This document shows, piece after piece, positions 45,226-53,998 of a stretch of 64,000 bases of DNA. The translations under genes and the position numbers were made by a program. Origin of the DNA: Draconibacterium aestuarii (lineage in GTDB: Bacteria > Bacteroidota > Bacteroidia > Bacteroidales > Prolixibacteraceae); assembly GCA_026671195.1 (NCBI GenBank), contig JAPOHD010000015.1, positions 1 through 64,000 on the forward strand, read 5' to 3'. Under the pieces are notes generated by a model. It had not been told where the DNA came from, did no database searches, and was given only the letters and a program-made list of their open reading frames with translations. Every line of letters begins with the position of its first letter. Within the stretch, counting starts at the first letter, position 1.

Positions 45226-46755
45226 ATGGCTGATACACAGAAAACTTTACTGATGATTCTCGACGGATGGGGAATCGGGGATGGCTCAAAAAGCGACATT
45301 GTGGCAACTGCACCAACTCCATTTATGGATTCGCTGAATGCAAAATATCCTCACTCGCAATTAATGGCTTGTGGTGAAGACGTTGGTTTGCCCGACGGAC
45401 AAATGGGAAATTCGGAAGTAGGTCACCTGAATATAGGTGCTGGCCGTGTTTTGTACCAGGATATGGTGAAAATTACCAAAGCTATCCGCGACAAATCGTT
45501 GTGGGAAAATCCAAAAATTGTTGAAGCTTATACTTACGCAAAAGAGAAGAACAAAAAAGTACACCTGATTGGTTTGATCGGTCCTGGTGGAGTTCATTCG
45601 TTGAGCAAGCACATGGTTGCACTTTGCCAAATTGCTACCGATATGGGATTGGAAGATGTATTTGTACACGGCTTAACCGATGGCCGCGATACCGATCCGC
45701 GTTCTGGTTACGGATTTGTTGAAAACGACTTAAAAGACCTTGAAGGAACGGTTGGTAAATTCGCATCGCTTATTGGCCGTTATTACGGAATGGATCGCGA
45801 CAACAATTACGATCGTTTAAAACTGGCATACGATTTATATACAAAAGGGAAAGGCGAAAAATCAACAGATATACTGGCATCCATGAAAGCATCGTATGAG
45901 GCCGGTATTACTGATGAATTCCTGAACCCTCTGGTAATGGTTGATGAGACAGGAGAGCCTTTGGCAAAAATTGAAGAAGGCGACGTGGTTATTTGTTTTA
46001 ACTTCCGTACCGATCGTTTGCGCCAGACTACAATTGCTTTCACCCAGGAAGATTTGCACGAATTCGATATGCATAAAATGGATTTGAAATGGTACACAAT
46101 GACCACTTACAAAGCGGATTTTAAAGATGTTAATGTCATTTTCGAGAAAGATAACGTTACAAATACAATGGGAGAAGTGGTTTCGAAAGCCGGATTAAAA
46201 CAAATCCGAATTGCTGAAACCGAAAAGTATGCACACGTAACATTCTTCTTTAGTGGGGGTAAGGAAGATGAATTTGAAGGGGAAAGCCGCATTTTGGTTC
46301 CTTCGCCGAAAGTCCCTACCTACGATCTTCAGCCCGAAATGTCAGCCCCGGCAGTTCGCGATGCCATTGTTCCTGAATTGGAAAATGGTACAGCAGACTT
46401 CGTTTGTTTGAACTTTGCCAACGGCGATATGGTTGGACATACCGGAATTTACGAAGCAGTGTACAAAGCGGTTGTAGCCGTTGATGCTTGTGTAAAAGAT
46501 GTTGTTACGGCAGCTCAAAAAGGTGGTTACGATGTAATGATTATTGCCGACCATGGAAATGCCGACAACGCCGTTAACGAGGATGGGTCTGAGAACACAG
46601 CACACTCGTTAAATCCGGTTCCATGTATTTTTGTTACAGAAAAACAGGGAATTGAACTGGATAACGGAATTTTGGCCGATGTAGCTCCAACCCTCTTAAG
46701 TGTTATGGGCTTGGAGGTTCCTGCTGAGATGACAGGAAAAAACCTTATAAAATAA
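45226..46755 (+). CDS. gpmI: 2,3-bisphosphoglycerate-independent phosphoglycerate mutase
   Basis: 509 residues, the usual size. It interconverts 3- and 2-phosphoglycerate in glycolysis with two Mn2+ ions. The first metal site is LMILDGWGIG (D13); the phospho-Ser is S63 in QMGNSEVGHLNIGAGR. HGLTDGRDTDPRSG, RNYDR-like (NNYDRLKLAYD), the NFRTDRLRQ arginines and the late sites NFANGDMVGHTG and IADHGNADNA are all present. The start at 45226 is chosen because the 14 extra residues of the longer frame are not family-like and overlap a promoter box. Confidence 0.97.
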   Translation: MADTQKTLLMILDGWGIGDGSKSDIVATAPTPFMDSLNAKYPHSQLMACGEDVGLPDGQMGNSEVGHLNIGAGRVLYQDMVKITKAIRDKSLWENPKIVEAYTYAKEKNKKVHLIGLIGPGGVHSLSKHMVALCQIATDMGLEDVFVHGLTDGRDTDPRSGYGFVENDLKDLEGTVGKFASLIGRYYGMDRDNNYDRLKLAYDLYTKGKGEKSTDILASMKASYEAGITDEFLNPLVMVDETGEPLAKIEEGDVVICFNFRTDRLRQTTIAFTQEDLHEFDMHKMDLKWYTMTTYKADFKDVNVIFEKDNVTNTMGEVVSKAGLKQIRIAETEKYAHVTFFFSGGKEDEFEGESRILVPSPKVPTYDLQPEMSAPAVRDAIVPELENGTADFVCLNFANGDMVGHTGIYEAVYKAVVAVDACVKDVVTAAQKGGYDVMIIADHGNADNAVNEDGSENTAHSLNPVPCIFVTEKQGIELDNGILADVAPTLLSVMGLEVPAEMTGKNLIK

Positions 46756-46776
46756 TAGTGTTCCTCTGGAACCTGG

Positions 46777-46808
46777 CTGTCATTCTCTCGAAAGAGAGAA
46801 TGACAGTT
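46777..46808 (+). terminator. Hairpin terminator, repeat-related
   Basis: CTGTCATTCTCTC and GAGAGAATGACAG form a perfect 13-bp stem with a GAAA loop, 21 bp after gpmI, followed by a modest T-rich stretch. The stem ends carry the same TGTCATT/AATGACA termini as the repeat at 40661-40725. Confidence 0.75.
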
Positions 46809-46832
46809 CTCTTCTAATTAATAAAATGTAAC

Positions 46833-47411
46833 GTGGTGGTTGAAATCGGGCGTGCTATAATAAGTAATGATATTTTTGAAAAACATTTTCTGTGTGATAT
46901 TTTAAAATGCAAAGGAGCATGTTGTATTGAAGGCGACTCGGGTGCGCCACTTACAGATGAGGAAGCCATTCTGATTGAGCAGGAATACGATACCTTTGCC
47001 GACCTACTTCCCCAGAAACACAAAAACGAGGTTGAAAAACAAGGGTATTCGCTCATTGATGAGGATGGCGATTTGGTAACGCCACTTGTAAACAACCGCC
47101 AGTGTGTTTATTCATACTATAACGACAAGGGCATTCTGAAATGCGCCATCGAAAAGGCCAATTTCGACGGGAAAACTAAATTCCGTAAACCCATCTCTTG
47201 TCATCTGTTCCCCATACGTATTACCGAATACAAACGTTTTGATGCTGTTAACTACCAGGAGCTGAATATTTGTAAACCGGGTAGAGAATGTGGCGCATCA
47301 GAAAAACTTCCTTTATATAAATTTCTGAAAGTACCGTTAATTAAAAAATATGGCGAGGAATGGTATAGGGAAGTGGAAATTGCAGCTGAACATCTACTTA
47401 CTTCCAGGTAA
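46833..47411 (+). CDS. DUF3109 family Cys-rich protein
   Basis: 192 residues starting at a GTG (46833 or 46836; there is no in-frame ATG). The N-terminal cysteine cluster FLCDILKCKGACC (C20, C26, C30, C31) plus later Cys in RQCVYSYY, KCAIEKA, ISCHLFP, NICKPGREC fits the DUF3109 / YkgJ-like group, proposed to bind zinc or an Fe-S cluster. The typical KPISCHLFPIRI block is present. The cellular role is unknown. Confidence 0.85.
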   Translation: MVVEIGRAIISNDIFEKHFLCDILKCKGACCIEGDSGAPLTDEEAILIEQEYDTFADLLPQKHKNEVEKQGYSLIDEDGDLVTPLVNNRQCVYSYYNDKGILKCAIEKANFDGKTKFRKPISCHLFPIRITEYKRFDAVNYQELNICKPGRECGASEKLPLYKFLKVPLIKKYGEEWYREVEIAAEHLLTSR

Positions 47412-47515
47412 AAATTATCACTTCATTTTTCTGACTAATTGCTTATTGATTTTACCTAACTGGGTACTGTTGTTAGTGTGTCCTAAATCGGGCATGTGTC
47501 CCAATAAGTAAACAA

Positions 47516-47544
47516 ATGTCCCTTCGTGGGACGTGGGTTCTTTT
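47516..47544 (+). terminator. Weak hairpin terminator candidate
   Basis: ATGTCCC and GGGACGT can pair around TTCGT, followed by GGGTTCTTTTT. It could end the DUF3109 transcript and separate it from the fibre-like cluster; the T tract is imperfect. Confidence 0.4.
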
Positions 47545-47588
47545 TGGTACAGCATTATAAGTGTTGAAAATGAGTGTGTTGTGAGTTT

Positions 47589-47604
47589 TGGCATTTAGAT
47601 TGCT
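47589..47604 (+). promoter_or_regulatory. Sigma-54-like -24/-12 promoter candidate
   Basis: TTGGCATTTAGATTGC has the GG-N10-GC spacing and TGGCA/TTGC boxes of a sigma-54 promoter, 83 bp upstream of the first fibre-like subunit gene. No enhancer-binding activator gene is in the window. One such match can occur by chance. Confidence 0.5.
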
Positions 47605-47685
47605 TTTAAGAAAGCGTATCGGACGCAAATTGATACAAGCTTTTTTGAAGATTATAAATTACAAACAAATAAACAACACAACATC

Positions 47686-48264
47686 ATGAAAAAATTATCA
47701 TTAATTATCGCAACAGTTTTAGTTTTAGGGGTCGCTAAAATTTCAAAAGCACAGGTTGATTCCGAGTCAGCATCACATGGCGTGTCTTTTGAGGTTCCGC
47801 AAATAGCAATTTTGGATATCGAAGGAGGAGAAAATATTGAACTAAATTTAGGTACCATAGTAGAAGAGGCAGGTGATGGAATTGATCTTTCAGGTGTTAC
47901 AAACGACCAACTTTGGTTAAATTATACAGTGTTAACCGGTACAGGCCAAAACGGTCGGGCTCAAGAACAAAAAATTTATGTAAGCATCGACAACGCGATT
48001 CCTGGAATTAATCTAATGCTTAAAGTTGGTGCGGATGAAGGAGCAGGAGCAGGAGCCAACGGGACACCTTCAAATAGCTCAGCTATCGTTGTAGATGATG
48101 AAGCTTCAACTGAGATTATCTCAGGAATTGGAAGCTCTTATACAGGAGACGGAACAAATAAAGGACATAATTTAGCATATTCTTTGGAGGTTGGCGATTT
48201 TGAAGAACTAGTCGCAGGTAGTCATTCAGTAACCGTGACATATACATTTACAGACAACAATTAA
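47686..48264 (+). CDS. Secreted fibre-subunit-like protein A
   Basis: 192 residues with a signal peptide (ending ISKAQ, ~23). The mature protein is a single beta-rich domain. It shares a pattern with the proteins at 48424 and 52893: VPQIAILDIEGG after the N-terminal extension, QLWLNYTVL in the middle, SYTGDGTNKGHNLAY and a final alternating strand SVTVTYTFTDNN. Alternating hydrophobic residues at both ends fit donor-strand exchange, known from chaperone-usher pilins; this is inference. It has its own terminator and a sigma-54-like promoter, which suggests it is the abundant subunit. I cannot name a family. Confidence 0.7.
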   Translation: MKKLSLIIATVLVLGVAKISKAQVDSESASHGVSFEVPQIAILDIEGGENIELNLGTIVEEAGDGIDLSGVTNDQLWLNYTVLTGTGQNGRAQEQKIYVSIDNAIPGINLMLKVGADEGAGAGANGTPSNSSAIVVDDEASTEIISGIGSSYTGDGTNKGHNLAYSLEVGDFEELVAGSHSVTVTYTFTDNN

Positions 48265-48286
48265 GAGGGATAAAAAATAAGGGTTT

Positions 48287-48318
48287 AGGGGCAGGCTTAT
48301 AGTCTGCCCCTTTTTTTT
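48287..48318 (+). terminator. Terminator after subunit A
   Basis: AGGGGCAG (48287-48294) pairs with CTGCCCCT (48304-48311), followed by a T8 run. It separates the first subunit from the following genes and would favour a high A-to-rest ratio. Confidence 0.9.
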
Positions 48319-48423
48319 GTTGTAACGATTCAGAATTTATTACCCTAAAAAATCAGCATTATTAACCCTAACTATAAGAAGCTATACTTGTAATCTTTGT
48401 TGGCAGATGTGGTACTTTTAAGC

Positions 48424-48993
48424 ATGAAATTAAAAGCAACCATATTAACTCTTTTGTTTATCAGCTTTGTTTCGTTTTCTGTTTATGCGCAAAACAGTGC
48501 GGTATCGCACAAAATTAATGTGGATGTACCGGAAGTAGCTTTGTTGGGATTGGTTGCTGAATCATCAAAAGAAATAACCGTAAGTGCCGTTGCCCCGAAT
48601 GAGGCCGGAAGTGCGGTAGATTTTTCTCTTAAAAACAAAGACCACATCTGGATAAATTATTCTTCCATCCTTTCAAAATCAACACAGAAGAGAAAAGTTA
48701 TCGCCACGGTTCAGGGGGAGATTCCGGCTGGAGTTACCTTGAATGTACAAGCATCAGAATATTCAGGAGCAGGAAAAGGTAAGCTGGGGAAATCAGCCGG
48801 TGTGGTCACTCTTTCAAATCAACCTACTGATGTTATTGTTGATATTGGTAGTTGTTTTACCGGCAAAGGTGTAAACAACGGTCACTATCTCACTTATCAG
48901 CTCCAGCAGAAAACTTCGTCTGTTGATTATGCACAACTTTCTCAATCGCAAATAGCTGTAAATGTCGTTTATACTTTAACCGATTACAACTAG
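48424..48993 (+). CDS. Secreted fibre-subunit-like protein B
   Basis: 189 residues from the ATG at 48424; the longer frame adds nine residues before the signal peptide. The signal ends SVYAQ (~23). It is paralogous to the proteins at 47686 and 52893: VPEVALLGL, HIWINYSSIL, LNVQASEYSGAGKGKLG, GSCFTGKGVNNGHYLTY and a closing strand NVVYTLTDYN. It is closer to the 52893 protein than to the first. The mature domain is small, lacks Cys pairs apart from one Cys in SCFTG, and is probably exported across the outer membrane or displayed on it. Confidence 0.7.
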   Translation: MKLKATILTLLFISFVSFSVYAQNSAVSHKINVDVPEVALLGLVAESSKEITVSAVAPNEAGSAVDFSLKNKDHIWINYSSILSKSTQKRKVIATVQGEIPAGVTLNVQASEYSGAGKGKLGKSAGVVTLSNQPTDVIVDIGSCFTGKGVNNGHYLTYQLQQKTSSVDYAQLSQSQIAVNVVYTLTDYN

Positions 48994-49084
48994 TTTCCCA
49001 ACAAATTGTTTTTCAACTCAAAGATTGATATTTTTAGGCCATTATAAACCTGGCAGAAAACTATTTCGTAAATAAGTTATAGAA

Positions 49085-49885
49085 ATGAAGAAGATAAACT
49101 ACTTAATACTTTTTGTATTCACGGTGTTCATTCTATTAGCTGGCACATCAAACGCAAGCATTGTTGTATTAAATGGTCTTTCGCATGAAAATCAGGTGCA
49201 AGCGGGCGAAACGTATCGTGGAACTATCGAAATTCAGAATACAGGTTCGAATGGGAAACAAGTTCAGATTTACATAAGAGATTATTGGTTCTCCTATTCC
49301 GGAGAGAACAGACACGATCCCGGAGGCACACTTAAACGTTCGAATGCTCGTTGGATTACCTTCGATCCTGAATTGCTTACACTCGACTCGAGCCAAGTGG
49401 CCACCATTAATTATGAAGTGAAAATACCGCAAAATGATACTTTGCGTGGAACTTACTGGAGTGTGTTGATGGTGGAAGGTGTAACTTCGCCGGATGTTGA
49501 TAATATTAATCAGGGTGTACAAATTAATACGGCTATTCGTTATGCCGTGCAAATTGTTTCCAATGTTGGAACAAATGCAAAAAGCGATTTACAGTTTCTG
49601 GGTTTGGAGTTAGCTAAGCAAGAAGATCAGAATGTGTTGAATGTGGCTGTTGGAAATGTGGGTGAATGTATTTTGCGTCCCGAAATGAGTTTGGAATTAT
49701 TTGATGATTTAGGCAATTCGGCTGGTATTATAAAAGCAGACAGGCGTAAAACTTTCCCGGGAACCTCGGTTTTGTCAACACTTGTTTTGGAAGGTATTAA
49801 ACCCGGAAATTATTCAGGGGTGTTAATTGCCGATTGTGGAGAAGACAGGTTGTTTGGTTCCAATTTATCGATTGAAATCGAATAA
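49085..49885 (+). CDS. Periplasmic Ig-like chaperone candidate
   Basis: 266 residues with a signal peptide (ending GTSNAS, ~25). Two beta-sandwich-like halves: the first contains QAGETYRGTIEIQNTG and YEVKIPQNDTLRGTYWSVLMVEG, the pattern of DUF916/NEW3-type Ig domains that include pilus-type chaperones. The second ends RLFGSNLSIEIE. It lacks the classical PapD signatures. Its stop overlaps the ATG of the large barrel gene by one base (TAATG), indicating strict coupling, as chaperone and usher genes usually show. The chaperone role is an inference from gene order and fold-like pattern. Confidence 0.65.
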   Translation: MKKINYLILFVFTVFILLAGTSNASIVVLNGLSHENQVQAGETYRGTIEIQNTGSNGKQVQIYIRDYWFSYSGENRHDPGGTLKRSNARWITFDPELLTLDSSQVATINYEVKIPQNDTLRGTYWSVLMVEGVTSPDVDNINQGVQINTAIRYAVQIVSNVGTNAKSDLQFLGLELAKQEDQNVLNVAVGNVGECILRPEMSLELFDDLGNSAGIIKADRRKTFPGTSVLSTLVLEGIKPGNYSGVLIADCGEDRLFGSNLSIEIE

Positions 49886-52800
49886 TGTACAGACGATTTG
49901 CAGTTATATGTTTTCTAATTCTACCACTGTCACTGGCTGTTTGTGCTCAAAACCAGACACACGTATCCATAAGATTTATAAAGGAAAATTTAGCTACTGT
50001 TCCCAACGAGGTTGTTAATATTCCGCTATTTGTAAAAAATCACAATGCCGATGGCATGCCGGTTGTATTGGAGATTGATAATCCGGATGGTTGGCGCCTG
50101 ATAACAAAAGTGGAACTAAATAATCTGAAACCACAGGAACAAAAATTCCTGGTAATTAGCACACGGATTCCTACTACTTCTGCTGTTGGAAAATACAAGT
50201 TGAAAGTTCGGGTAAAAAATGCAGAAACTGGAGAAGAACTGGCAGACGCTTTAACTTCAATACAAGTAAACGAGGTTGAAAACATTACTCTTCAACTGAT
50301 TGATTCGCCGGAAAATATAAGGGCAGGAGAAATATTCAGAGCCCACTACCTGCTTTCAAACCTGGGTAATTCAGAAAAAACAGTTTTTATTGAAACCACA
50401 AACTGCGATGTTGATGGTGAGGCGAATGTGCAGCTAAAACCAGGTGAAACAGCCAGAATTAGTGTAGTGAAAAATACTTCAGAAGAGCTTGCTGCAACAC
50501 AGAAAGAGTTTATTACCGTTCGGGCAATACTGGCGGGAGATATTAAAGACCGGGTGTTTCATCCGCTTTTTATTTTTCCGGTAAAGAGTCATAAAAAGGA
50601 CTTGTTCTTTCGTTATCCGGTAGAAGCTTCCGTTTCGTATCTATCATCGAACCAGAATAATAATTACGAATCAGCCTACCAGATTGAAGTTTCAGGGAAT
50701 GGTTTTATCGATACGGGATCAAAACACCATCTTGAGTTTTTATTGAGGGGGCCCAATAATGCGAACTTGAGTTATTTGGGATTATATGACCAGTATTATG
50801 TAGGATATTCGAATAAAAGTCTGGAGCTAACGATTGGTGAACAATCGTATGAATTCACTCCGCTTACTGAGTCATCGAGATATGGTTTTGGTGTTGAAAA
50901 CAAGGTTATTTTAAAGAATGGGCTTTCTGCTGGTTTTGTATATGTGAAGCCACGTTTTTATGAGAGTATTGAAAATGAGATGGCCGTTTATTCGAAGTAT
51001 GAGAAAGATGAATACAATAAAGTTGCCATTTATGCCGTGCAAAAGAAACACACCGATATTGATGATCCGGCTTATCTTTTCAGTTTAAGTACATCGTTCC
51101 GGCCTTTTGAAAGAACAACAATGGAGCTGGAGGCGTCGAGAGGATTTTTGGGTGATGTGGCTGATAATGCATACCGCGCCAATTTAAATACACAGTTTTC
51201 GATTTTTAACTTTGGGGGAAGTTATAATTATGCCGGCAAAAATTATCCGGGATATTATACGAATTCCACTTTTTATTCTGCGTCTTTTTCTGCCCAGCTT
51301 TTACCTAAAATAAATGTTGGTGTATATGCTCGTCAGGATTTCTCGAATGCCCAGTTGGATACCTTTTTTGTAACAGCACCCTATTCGAGATCCATGCAAT
51401 ATTTTCTAAACTATAATATTGCATCACAAATGTATCTGAAAATATACTGGCGCGAAAGCGAACGAAAAGACAGGCTTTCGGCAGAGAAATTTCATTACGA
51501 AACTCGTTCGTTAAACTCACAGTTTTCGCATAAAATCAAACGCTTCTCTTGTTCGTTGCAAGGTGCGTACGGAAAAACAACCAACTTTTTATTAGCCGAT
51601 TTTACCAACAAACAAAATACTTACCGGGTTTCAACAAATTTGGGCTATCAATTTAATACAAAACATTCGGTGAGGGCTTTTGGAACCTATTCTAACTTAA
51701 ACAGTTTTGTGACCGGGGAGCAACGCGATGTTACGGCGGGAATGTCAGTAAATAGTCAAATATTTAAAAAATTGAAAGCCAGTGTTTATTTGCAAAATGC
51801 ATATAATATCGATGATTACTATCGGAACAGAAACTTAATGCAGGCGCAATTTGATTATTCGATTACTAAAAACCATAATCTGATACTCAGAGCGTATAAT
51901 ACATTATTTAAAACGGAGACAGAGAATTCAGAGTTTTTTATTTCGGCTACTTACAAACAAAAAATAGGGGTGCCGCTAAAACAAATTGTGAAAGCCGGCG
52001 ATGTATTGGGGCGAATTACAAATGCTAGTGGCGAACCAATGGAAGGTATAATAGTTTCTTTTTTTAATAAGTCGGCCATAACCGGTCAGAATGGAGAATT
52101 CCAATTTCGTTCAGTTACGCCCGGAGTTTATCTTTTGAACATCGACCGATCGAAATTTGCTATTGATGAAATGCCCGGTGTTTCTGTGCCTCTTCAGGTT
52201 GAAGTAGTAGCAAATGAGGAGGTTAATATAAATATCGGAATAACGAAAGGAGCAAAACTTACCGGGAAATTTGCAATAAAGGAAAGAAATTCAGAAATGT
52301 TACAAGTCGGAAATATTATTCTGGAGTTGAAGAGCGAATTTAAAAGTTACCGGATAACTGCGAATAGCCAGGGAGAGTTCTCTTTCCCGCTTGTTATTCC
52401 GGCGGCATGGACATTGAAAATTTACCCAAATTCAGTACCCAAAGGGTTTGAGATAGAAAAAATGCTCTATCAATTTGATTTTAAACCCGGAGACCAGATC
52501 GATTTGCAAATTGATGTCAGTGCCAGAAAGAGAAATGTTATTTTTAAATCACAGAACATCTCATTGTCAACTAAAGGAAGTGGAGGATTAAAGACTTTGT
52601 CGCTCTCGAACGCATCTAAAATAGAACCAGCAGACAAAGAAGACGAAATATTTTATTCAATACAAATTGGATCTTTTAAGAAAAGAGTTGATGCAAGTTC
52701 TCACTTTTTTAAAGGGCATGGTTTTGATATTGAGAAACAAATAAATAACTTATACAAATATTTTATTGGTCGCTACAGCTCATTACAAGAAGCAATAATC

Positions 52801-52890
52801 GAAAATGATAAACTTAAAAAGCAATTCCGGGGAGCGTTTGTTGTTAAGTTTAAAAATGATATGTCGGTTAATGGAATAGATAAACAGTAA
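49885..52890 (+). CDS. Usher-like outer-membrane barrel protein with C-terminal SPOR domain
   Basis: 1001 residues. After a signal peptide (ending VCAQ, ~22) come two Ig/NEW3-like domains (~28-130 and ~135-230; IPLFVKNHNADGMPVVLEI, AHYLLSNLGNSEKTVFIE). A long beta-barrel-like region with alternating aromatic strands (~240-700) follows, then a carboxypeptidase-regulatory-like domain (~705-790: GRITNASGEPMEGIIVSF, TGQNGEFQFRSVTPGVYLL) and a second similar one (~795-880). A SPOR domain (~919-990: FYSIQIGSFKKRVDASSHFF) closes the protein. This order resembles an usher rebuilt from other parts; I see no PapC signature. Subunit gene C starts 2 bp later. Confidence 0.65.
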   Translation: MYRRFAVICFLILPLSLAVCAQNQTHVSIRFIKENLATVPNEVVNIPLFVKNHNADGMPVVLEIDNPDGWRLITKVELNNLKPQEQKFLVISTRIPTTSAVGKYKLKVRVKNAETGEELADALTSIQVNEVENITLQLIDSPENIRAGEIFRAHYLLSNLGNSEKTVFIETTNCDVDGEANVQLKPGETARISVVKNTSEELAATQKEFITVRAILAGDIKDRVFHPLFIFPVKSHKKDLFFRYPVEASVSYLSSNQNNNYESAYQIEVSGNGFIDTGSKHHLEFLLRGPNNANLSYLGLYDQYYVGYSNKSLELTIGEQSYEFTPLTESSRYGFGVENKVILKNGLSAGFVYVKPRFYESIENEMAVYSKYEKDEYNKVAIYAVQKKHTDIDDPAYLFSLSTSFRPFERTTMELEASRGFLGDVADNAYRANLNTQFSIFNFGGSYNYAGKNYPGYYTNSTFYSASFSAQLLPKINVGVYARQDFSNAQLDTFFVTAPYSRSMQYFLNYNIASQMYLKIYWRESERKDRLSAEKFHYETRSLNSQFSHKIKRFSCSLQGAYGKTTNFLLADFTNKQNTYRVSTNLGYQFNTKHSVRAFGTYSNLNSFVTGEQRDVTAGMSVNSQIFKKLKASVYLQNAYNIDDYYRNRNLMQAQFDYSITKNHNLILRAYNTLFKTETENSEFFISATYKQKIGVPLKQIVKAGDVLGRITNASGEPMEGIIVSFFNKSAITGQNGEFQFRSVTPGVYLLNIDRSKFAIDEMPGVSVPLQVEVVANEEVNINIGITKGAKLTGKFAIKERNSEMLQVGNIILELKSEFKSYRITANSQGEFSFPLVIPAAWTLKIYPNSVPKGFEIEKMLYQFDFKPGDQIDLQIDVSARKRNVIFKSQNISLSTKGSGGLKTLSLSNASKIEPADKEDEIFYSIQIGSFKKRVDASSHFFKGHGFDIEKQINNLYKYFIGRYSSLQEAIIENDKLKKQFRGAFVVKFKNDMSVNGIDKQ

Positions 52891-52892
52891 GA

Positions 52893-53462
52893 ATGGGAAC
52901 CATATTAAAAAGATTATTATTACTGCTGATTGGAGTAAATGTTTTTGCTACAGGAGCCAAGGCGCAGTTGAACACCGGTGGTGAGCTGGAGGTGAATTTT
53001 TTGATTCCGCCAATCGCACTTTTGGATATTGAGCCTGGAATAAATAACACGATTTACTTTTCAGTATCTTCTGCAATCGAGTCGGGTGCATCACCGCAGA
53101 TTGAGAATACAAACAATGAAAGCCTTTGGCTGAATTATTCATCGGCACTCGAGGGCAATCTTGGATCGCGTATTATTATTGCACAAATTGCAGGTGAAAA
53201 TTTGCCTGAAGGAATTACCTTAAACGTTGAAGCTTCGCAGTACAGCGGTGTTGGTGACGGGCAGTTCGGGCAGCCAACCGGGAAAGTGGCATTATCGACT
53301 CAGCCCAGAACGATTCTTACCGGAGTGGGCAACTGTTTTACCGGCGATGGTGTCGGAAACGGACATTCTCTCACTTTTTCTATCGAAGTAGAAGATTATT
53401 CAAAAATTTCTTCCGTTGGCGAATCGTCCTTTACTATTTTATACACCATTAGCGACAATTAA
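52893..53462 (+). CDS. Secreted fibre-subunit-like protein C
   Basis: 189 residues with a signal peptide (ending TGAKAQ, ~25). Third paralogue of the subunit family: IPPIALLDIEPG, SLWLNYSSAL, LNVEASQYSGVGDGQFG, GNCFTGDGVGNGHSLTF and the end strand SFTILYTISDN. It matches the 48424 protein at many positions. The start lies 2 bp after the usher-like gene, so it is made in fixed proportion to it and may be an initiating or minor subunit (inference). Confidence 0.7.
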   Translation: MGTILKRLLLLLIGVNVFATGAKAQLNTGGELEVNFLIPPIALLDIEPGINNTIYFSVSSAIESGASPQIENTNNESLWLNYSSALEGNLGSRIIIAQIAGENLPEGITLNVEASQYSGVGDGQFGQPTGKVALSTQPRTILTGVGNCFTGDGVGNGHSLTFSIEVEDYSKISSVGESSFTILYTISDN

Positions 53463-53472
53463 TCTATCTTTT

Positions 53473-53976
53473 ATGAGAGCGACATTCATTATCTTGTTTC
53501 TATTAAGTTCGATCCAGTTTACTTTTGGCCAGCAGTTGCAATTGGAAATTAGCGGAAGTGCCAATTTTGATAACGCTATGTTTACGGTTAAAGAAGCCGG
53601 GCTGGATTTCGCTTCTGTTTTAGAAAATGAATCATCGGTTTTGTTAACATTGTTTCAGAGTGACGATATAACAAAAAAAAATAATCCTAACTCAAAATGG
53701 CGGATTGCTATATATAAACAAGATGACTGGAGTGATGATTTACTGTTGGAAGTAAAAAGAGCAGGGAGTGGAAAGAATATTGGGAATAACGGGAAAACAA
53801 ATATTCATGGGGGTGAAAATTACCAGGTTATTCGAAAAACTGAAGGGCTTTTTTTTGAAGGAATGGGAGAAATAAGAGATATTCCATTGAATTTGAAATT
53901 AAGTGGTTTTTCAGTTACAATGGGGGCTGGTTCGCACAACAGTAGAATTGTGTTTACAGTTTATGAAGGATGGTAG
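53473..53976 (+). CDS. Secreted beta-rich protein D, possible tip or minor subunit
   Basis: 167 residues from the ATG at 53473 (the longer frame overlaps gene C). The signal peptide ends TFGQQ (~19). The mature domain has SGSANFDNAMFTVKEAG, the charged KKNNPNSKWRIAIYKQDDW and a Gly-rich SGKNIGNNGKTNIHGG, and closes with an alternating strand SRIVFTVYEGW. It does not show the VPxxALL / GHxLxY pattern of A-C, so it belongs to another family, but size, export and final strand suggest the same assembly route. Confidence 0.6.
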   Translation: MRATFIILFLLSSIQFTFGQQLQLEISGSANFDNAMFTVKEAGLDFASVLENESSVLLTLFQSDDITKKNNPNSKWRIAIYKQDDWSDDLLLEVKRAGSGKNIGNNGKTNIHGGENYQVIRKTEGLFFEGMGEIRDIPLNLKLSGFSVTMGAGSHNSRIVFTVYEGW

Positions 53977-53998
53977 TGATAGTTTTAAAAACTTAGAT

